Below are positions 60,226 through 64,000 of a stretch of 64,000 nucleotides of DNA, one piece after another (positions within the stretch are counted from its first letter, which is position 1; the number at the start of each line of letters is the position of its first letter). The notes below the pieces were generated by a model. That model was given only the letters and a program-made list of their open reading frames with translations, did not search any database and was not told the DNA's origin. The DNA comes from RH-AL1 sp964244495. Its GTDB lineage: Bacteria > Pseudomonadota > Alphaproteobacteria > Rhizobiales > Beijerinckiaceae. The DNA is taken from assembly GCA_964244495.1 (NCBI GenBank), contig CAXTIU010000003.1:62001-126000 (forward strand). Direction: 5' to 3'. Position numbers and translations under genes: made by a program.

Positions 60226-61089
60226 ATGAAGCCCATGACCCAGGCCGCCGCGTCCCGAGAGGCGCCACAAGCCGCACCCGAAGCCAGTCTCGCGGCCCTG
60301 CGGCAGGAGATCGACAGGATCGATCGCGGGCTGCACACGCTGCTGATGGAGCGCGGCGAGATCATCGACCGGCTGATCGCCGTCAAGGCGGCGCAGGGCG
60401 GCGGCTCGGCGTTCCGGCCGGCGCGCGAGGCGGCCATGATGCGCGCCCTGGTGAGCCGCCACCGGGGCATCCTGCCGCTCGATACCGTGGAAGGCATCTG
60501 GCGCATCATCATCTCGACCTTCACCTACGTGCAGGCGCCCTACGCCGTCCACGCCGACGTGTCGGGCGGCGACGCGCCGATGCGCGACAGTTGCCGCTTC
60601 CATTTCGGCTTCACGGTGCCGCTGGCGACGCACGCGAGCCCCCGCGCGGTGGTCGCGGCGGTGGCTGCGGCGGCCGGCGACCTCGGGCTCGTGCGGGCGG
60701 ATGGGAACGGTGACGAGGACGCGGACTCGCCCTGGTGGGACGCCCTCGCCGCCCCCGACGCGCCCAAGATCATCGCCCGCCTGCCGTTCGTGGAGCGGGC
60801 GGACCACGCCGCCGGCTTGCCCCTCTACGTCGTGGCGAAGCCGCTCGCCGACGCGGCCCCCCACGACGTGCTGCTCCACGCGGTCCACCTGCCAAGCGAC
60901 GCCGGTCGGCCGGCGCTCCCGCCGCAGGTGGCGATCGTCGATGCCGTCGAGGCGCCGGGGCGCACGAGCCTCGTGGTCGCCGCGCCCGAAACGGTCGGGA
61001 TCGACGCGCTCCGAACCCTGTTCGGCCGTTCCGCGACCTCGCTCGCGTTCATCGGCTCGCACGCGGCGCGCTTCGAGGCCGCCGGATGA
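60226..61089 (+). CDS. Chorismate mutase with long C-terminal domain
   Basis: 287 residues. The first about 95 form an AroQ-type helical chorismate mutase: LRQEIDRIDRGLHTLLMERG (about 25-44), IIDRLIAVKAAQ with the catalytic Lys, and FRPAREAAMMRALVSRHRG. The remaining 190 residues are a separate domain without ACT or prephenate dehydratase motifs that I can recognise. Rhizobial chorismate mutases in front of hisC often have this shape. ATG 60226 and ATG 60235 are both possible starts. hisC follows after 37 bp. Confidence 0.85.
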   Translation: MKPMTQAAASREAPQAAPEASLAALRQEIDRIDRGLHTLLMERGEIIDRLIAVKAAQGGGSAFRPAREAAMMRALVSRHRGILPLDTVEGIWRIIISTFTYVQAPYAVHADVSGGDAPMRDSCRFHFGFTVPLATHASPRAVVAAVAAAAGDLGLVRADGNGDEDADSPWWDALAAPDAPKIIARLPFVERADHAAGLPLYVVAKPLADAAPHDVLLHAVHLPSDAGRPALPPQVAIVDAVEAPGRTSLVVAAPETVGIDALRTLFGRSATSLAFIGSHAARFEAAG

Positions 61090-61126
61090 CCCTCGAGTCG
61101 ATCCTCATGACCAACGTGATCGTACG

Positions 61127-62242
61127 ATGACGAGTTCGGACACGCGCGGCCGGCCCCGGCCCCACCCCGGCGTCGGTGCCGTCGACCTTTACGTGCCCGG
61201 CAAGAGCAAGGCGGCCGGCTTCCCGGGCACGGTGCACAAGCTGTCGTCGAACGAGACGCCGCTCGGCCCCTCGCCGGCGGCGGTCGCCGCGTTCCGGGGC
61301 GCGACCGACGCGCTCGCCGCCTATCCCGACGGCAACGCCACGCCCCTGCGCGAGGCGATCGGCGCGGTGCACGGGCTCGACCCGGCGCGCATCGTGTGCG
61401 GCGCCGGCTCGGACGAGCTGCTGAGCCTGCTCGCCAACATCTACTGCGAGCCCGGCACGCAGGGCATCCTCACCGAGCACGGCTTCCTGATCTGCCGTGT
61501 GGCGGTGCTCGCCGCCGACGCGGTGCCGATCACCGTCGCGGACAAGGACTTGACCGTCGACGTGGACGCGATCCTCGCGGCCGTGACGGCGCGCACCCGC
61601 ATCGTCTACGTCGCCAACCCCAACAACCCGACCGGCACCTACCTGCCCACCGAGGCGATCGAGCGCCTCGCCGACGGCCTGCCGCCGCACGTGCTGCTGG
61701 TGCTGGACGAGGCCTACGCCGAATACGCCACCGCGCCGGACTTCCGCAGCGGCTTCGCGCTGGCGGGAACCCGCGAGAACGTGGTGGTCACCCGCACCTT
61801 CTCGAAGGTCTACGGCTTGGCCAGCCTCCGGCTCGGCTGGTGCTATGCGCCGGCCGCGATCTGCGACGCGCTGAACCGGGTGCGCGGCCCCTTCAACGTC
61901 AACGATCCCGCGCTGCGCGCCGGTATCGCGGCGGTGCGCGACATCGCCCACACGCGGGCCGCCGTGGAGCACAACGCGCGCTGGCGCCGGATCGTGACGG
62001 ATGAGATCCGCGCGCGCGGCTTCCCCGTCACCGAGAGCGCGGCGAACTTCGTGCTGATCCACCTGCGCGACGAGGCGGAGGCGCGCGCCGCCGACGCCTT
62101 CCTCACCGCGCGCGGCCTGATCCTGCGCGGGGTGGCCGCCTACAGGCTGCCGGCCTGCCTGCGGCTCAGCGTCGGCGGCGAGACGGCGTGCCGGCTGGTG
62201 GTGGAGGCCTTCGCCGACTTCGCGGCGCATCGCGCGAGCTGA
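61127..62242 (+). CDS. hisC: Histidinol-phosphate aminotransferase
   Basis: 371 residues, class I/II PLP enzyme. HKLSSNETPLGPSPAAVAAF (about residues 37-56), CGAGSDELLSLLAN (about 91-104), VANPNNPTGTY (about 163-173), LVLDEAYAEY (about 194-203) and the PLP lysine in TRTFSKVYGLASLRLGW (Lys about 226). Together with tyrC downstream, it may also transaminate aromatic keto acids, as known for HisC enzymes. ATG 61127 is used. tyrC follows after 10 bp. Confidence 0.94.
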   Translation: MTSSDTRGRPRPHPGVGAVDLYVPGKSKAAGFPGTVHKLSSNETPLGPSPAAVAAFRGATDALAAYPDGNATPLREAIGAVHGLDPARIVCGAGSDELLSLLANIYCEPGTQGILTEHGFLICRVAVLAADAVPITVADKDLTVDVDAILAAVTARTRIVYVANPNNPTGTYLPTEAIERLADGLPPHVLLVLDEAYAEYATAPDFRSGFALAGTRENVVVTRTFSKVYGLASLRLGWCYAPAAICDALNRVRGPFNVNDPALRAGIAAVRDIAHTRAAVEHNARWRRIVTDEIRARGFPVTESAANFVLIHLRDEAEARAADAFLTARGLILRGVAAYRLPACLRLSVGGETACRLVVEAFADFAAHRAS

Positions 62243-62252
62243 GGGACCACCC

Positions 62253-63206
62253 GTGCCCGACACCCTCCGCGCGCCGCCGGCGACACCGCCCTTCGACACG
62301 CTCGCCGTCATCGGCCTCGGCCTGATCGGCGCCTCGATCTGCCGCGCCGCGCGCGCCCGCAACCTAGCGGGGCGCGTGGTCGGCGCCGACGCCGACCCGG
62401 CCGTGCGCCGGCGCGCGCGGGAGATCGACCTCGCCGACACGGTACCGGAGACGGTCGCCGAGGCGGTGCACGGCGCCGACGGCGTGATCCTGTGCACGCC
62501 GGTCGGCGCGATGAGGGACGTGGTGGCGGTGATCGCGCCGCACCTGATGCACGGCGCCATCCTGTCCGACGTCGGCAGCTCGAAGTCGTCGGTGCTGGCC
62601 GACGTGGCGCCGCTCGTCCCGGCGAACGCCCATTTCATTCCCGGCCACCCGGTCGCCGGCACGGAATACTCGGGGCCGGACGCCGGCTTCGCCACCCTGT
62701 TCGCCAACCGCTGGGTGATCCTGACGCCGCCGCCCGGCACCGACGCCGGCGCGCTCGGGCGGCTCACCGCGTTCTGGGCCGGGGCCGGCGCCAACGTGGA
62801 GTGCATGTCGGCGGCGCACCACGACACGGTGCTCGCCATCACCAGCCACGTGCCCCACCTCATCGCCTACAACATCGTGCGCACCGCCTCCGACCTCGAG
62901 AAGGTCACGCAGGCGGAAGTGATGAAGTTCTCCGCCGGCGGCTTCCGCGACTTCACCCGCATCGCGTCCTCCGACCCGACGATGTGGCGCGACGTGTTCC
63001 TCAACAACCGCGACGCGGTGCTCGACGTGCTCGGCCGCTTCAACGAGGACCTCGCCTCCTTGCAGCGCATGGTGCGCGACGGCGACGGCGAGGGGTTGTT
63101 CGCGCTGTTCACCCGCACGCGGGCGATCCGGCGCGGCATCATCGCCCAGGGGCAGGAGACGGCGGAGGCGGACTTCGGGCGCGGCACGTCGGAACAGCGG
63201 GTGTGA
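62253..63206 (+). CDS. tyrC: Prephenate/arogenate dehydrogenase family protein
   Basis: 317 residues. NAD(P) motif AVIGLGLIGASICRAARARN (about residues 18-37), LCTPVGAM, DVGSSKSSV (about 107-115), PGHPVAGTEYSGPDAG (about 129-144) with the catalytic His, and LPHLIAYNIV-like HVPHLIAYNI. It makes tyrosine precursors by oxidative decarboxylation. It is a stand-alone dehydrogenase, as expected with separate chorismate mutase. GTG 62253 is the start. Transcribed with hisC. Confidence 0.92.
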   Translation: MPDTLRAPPATPPFDTLAVIGLGLIGASICRAARARNLAGRVVGADADPAVRRRAREIDLADTVPETVAEAVHGADGVILCTPVGAMRDVVAVIAPHLMHGAILSDVGSSKSSVLADVAPLVPANAHFIPGHPVAGTEYSGPDAGFATLFANRWVILTPPPGTDAGALGRLTAFWAGAGANVECMSAAHHDTVLAITSHVPHLIAYNIVRTASDLEKVTQAEVMKFSAGGFRDFTRIASSDPTMWRDVFLNNRDAVLDVLGRFNEDLASLQRMVRDGDGEGLFALFTRTRAIRRGIIAQGQETAEADFGRGTSEQRV

Positions 63207-63279
63207 GCCTGTGGCCAAGGCCCGCCCCGCTTGCTAGAAGCCCCTTGTCCACCAGCGAGCCAGCCCGAGCGAGCCAGCA

Positions 63280-63867
63280 ATGCGTACCGCGACCATCGCG
63301 CGGAAAACCGCCGAAACCGCCATCACCGTCACCGTCGACCTCGACGGGACCGGGCGGGGCGCGATGGCGAGCGGCGTCGGCTTCTTCGACCACATGCTCG
63401 ACCAGCTGGCGCGGCACTCGCTGCTCGACATCAGCGTCGACGCGGAAGGCGACCGGCACATCGACGACCACCACACGGTGGAGGACGTCGGCATCGCGCT
63501 CGGCCAGGCGATCCGCGAGGCGCTGGGCGACCGGACCGGCATCACCCGCTACGCCGACGCCCTGCTGCCGATGGACGAGTGCCTGACGCGCGCCGCCATC
63601 GACGTGTCCGGCCGCCCGTTCCTGGTGTTCCGCACCGAGTTCCCGCGGGAGAAGATCGGCACGTTCGACACCGAGCTGGTGCGCGAGTTCTTCCAGGCCT
63701 TCGCGACCAACGCCGGCATCACCCTGCACGTCGAGACGCTCTACGGCAGCAACGCGCACCACGTCGCGGAATCCTGCTTCAAGGCGGTCGCCCGCGCGCT
63801 GAAGGTCGCCGTGGCGCTCGACCCGCGCCAGCACGGCGCGATCCCCTCCACCAAAGGCTCGCTATGA
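63280..63867 (+). CDS. hisB: Imidazoleglycerol-phosphate dehydratase
   Basis: 195 residues. The duplicated metal-binding pattern is present: GVGFFDHMLDQLARHS (about residues 32-47) with IDDHHTVEDVGI (about 66-77), and later HVETLYGSNAHHVAESCFKA (about 150-169) with the second HHxxE. It removes water from imidazoleglycerol phosphate in histidine synthesis. ATG 63280. The stop overlaps the next ATG (ATGA). Confidence 0.96.
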   Translation: MRTATIARKTAETAITVTVDLDGTGRGAMASGVGFFDHMLDQLARHSLLDISVDAEGDRHIDDHHTVEDVGIALGQAIREALGDRTGITRYADALLPMDECLTRAAIDVSGRPFLVFRTEFPREKIGTFDTELVREFFQAFATNAGITLHVETLYGSNAHHVAESCFKAVARALKVAVALDPRQHGAIPSTKGSL

Positions 63868-64000
63868 CCCTCTACGTCGTGCAGGCGCGCGGCACGGACG
63901 AGGCGGCGCTGGCGCGGGCGCGCTTCCTCGCCGACGGCTTCTCCTGGCCGGCCTTCGTCCTCGCCCAGCTCTGGCTGCTGTACCACCGGCTGTGGCTGGC
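63864..64000 (+). CDS. DUF2628 membrane protein, 3' end missing
   Basis: The first 45 codons, cut by the right edge. YVVQARGTDEAALARARFLA is followed by DGFSWPAFVLAQLWLLYHRL, the start of a membrane helix. The family and its place between hisB and hisH are common in Alphaproteobacteria; function unknown. ATGA overlap with hisB. Confidence 0.8.
   Translation, partial: MTLYVVQARGTDEAALARARFLADGFSWPAFVLAQLWLLYHRLWL

Overview
The window is a very GC-rich chromosomal segment from an alphaproteobacterium, most likely of the order Hyphomicrobiales (Rhizobiales). I infer this from the aerobic-type (acsF) photosynthesis gene cluster, the hisB-DUF2628 and argB-HAD neighbourhoods, a GapR (DUF2312) protein and a large SUV3-like helicase. 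Most genes are tightly packed. Many start inside the stop codon of the previous gene (ATGA, GTGA or TTGA overlaps), and several appear to use TTG starts behind strong Shine-Dalgarno sequences. I found no rRNA, tRNA, CRISPR array or intact insertion sequence.

Layout. 1-2212: a helicase cut by the left edge. 2.5-12.6 kb: mixed housekeeping and accessory genes (a Pr6Pr membrane protein, a solute-binding protein, a royal-jelly/yellow-like protein, an SDR, pterin dehydratase, a phosphatase, FluC/CrcB, cardiolipin synthase, DedA, Ada, TauE/SafE). 12.6-28.7 kb: part of a photosynthesis gene cluster. Leftward from 24.5 kb run bchF-bchN-bchB-bchL-bchM-lhaA-puhC-orf109-acsF-puhE, followed by a hybrid histidine kinase. 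Rightward from 24.6 kb run ppaA(aerR)-ppsR-bch2-small membrane ORF. Compared with the usual order, bchH, puhA, puhB, bchG and bchP are absent from their expected places without visible remnants, so this is either a split or a reduced cluster. 28.7-35.9 kb: allantoicase and ureidoglycolate lyase followed by a five-gene peptide-type ABC importer. 36.1-40.7 kb: a four-gene Csu-type chaperone-usher pilus operon. 40.8 kb: the 5' stump of an ACC deaminase gene. 41.0-43.4 kb: UDP-xylose synthesis (uxs, ugd). 43.6-50.1 kb: the rph-rdgB and hemW functions, separated from each other by three unrelated genes. 50.2-64.0 kb: an MFS exporter, argB and a HAD phosphatase, a UDG-like protein, a DUF1501/DUF1800 pair, GapR, SelO, then chorismate mutase-hisC-tyrC-hisB-DUF2628 (the last cut by the right edge).

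How the genes work together. The bch genes cover methylation of Mg-protoporphyrin (bchM), aerobic ring-E closure (acsF), dark protochlorophyllide reduction (bchLNB) and 3-vinyl hydration (bchF). lhaA, puhC, puhE and bch2 are assembly factors, and ppsR and ppaA are the redox/light regulators. The Mg-chelatase large subunit, the phytol attachment and reduction steps, and the reaction-centre H subunit must be encoded outside the window if the organism is phototrophic.

The most unusual observations are: the photosynthesis cluster with five missing genes; a divergent ppaA/bchF promoter with a PpsR-like site on a -35 box; a roughly 125-bp intergenic repeat present twice (9649-9774 and 48527-48650), one copy lying inside the rdgB/hemW split; the acdS stump; and two cases where a short tandem duplication creates a mini-ORF whose stop codon overlaps the start of the next gene (an SDR gene and puhE).
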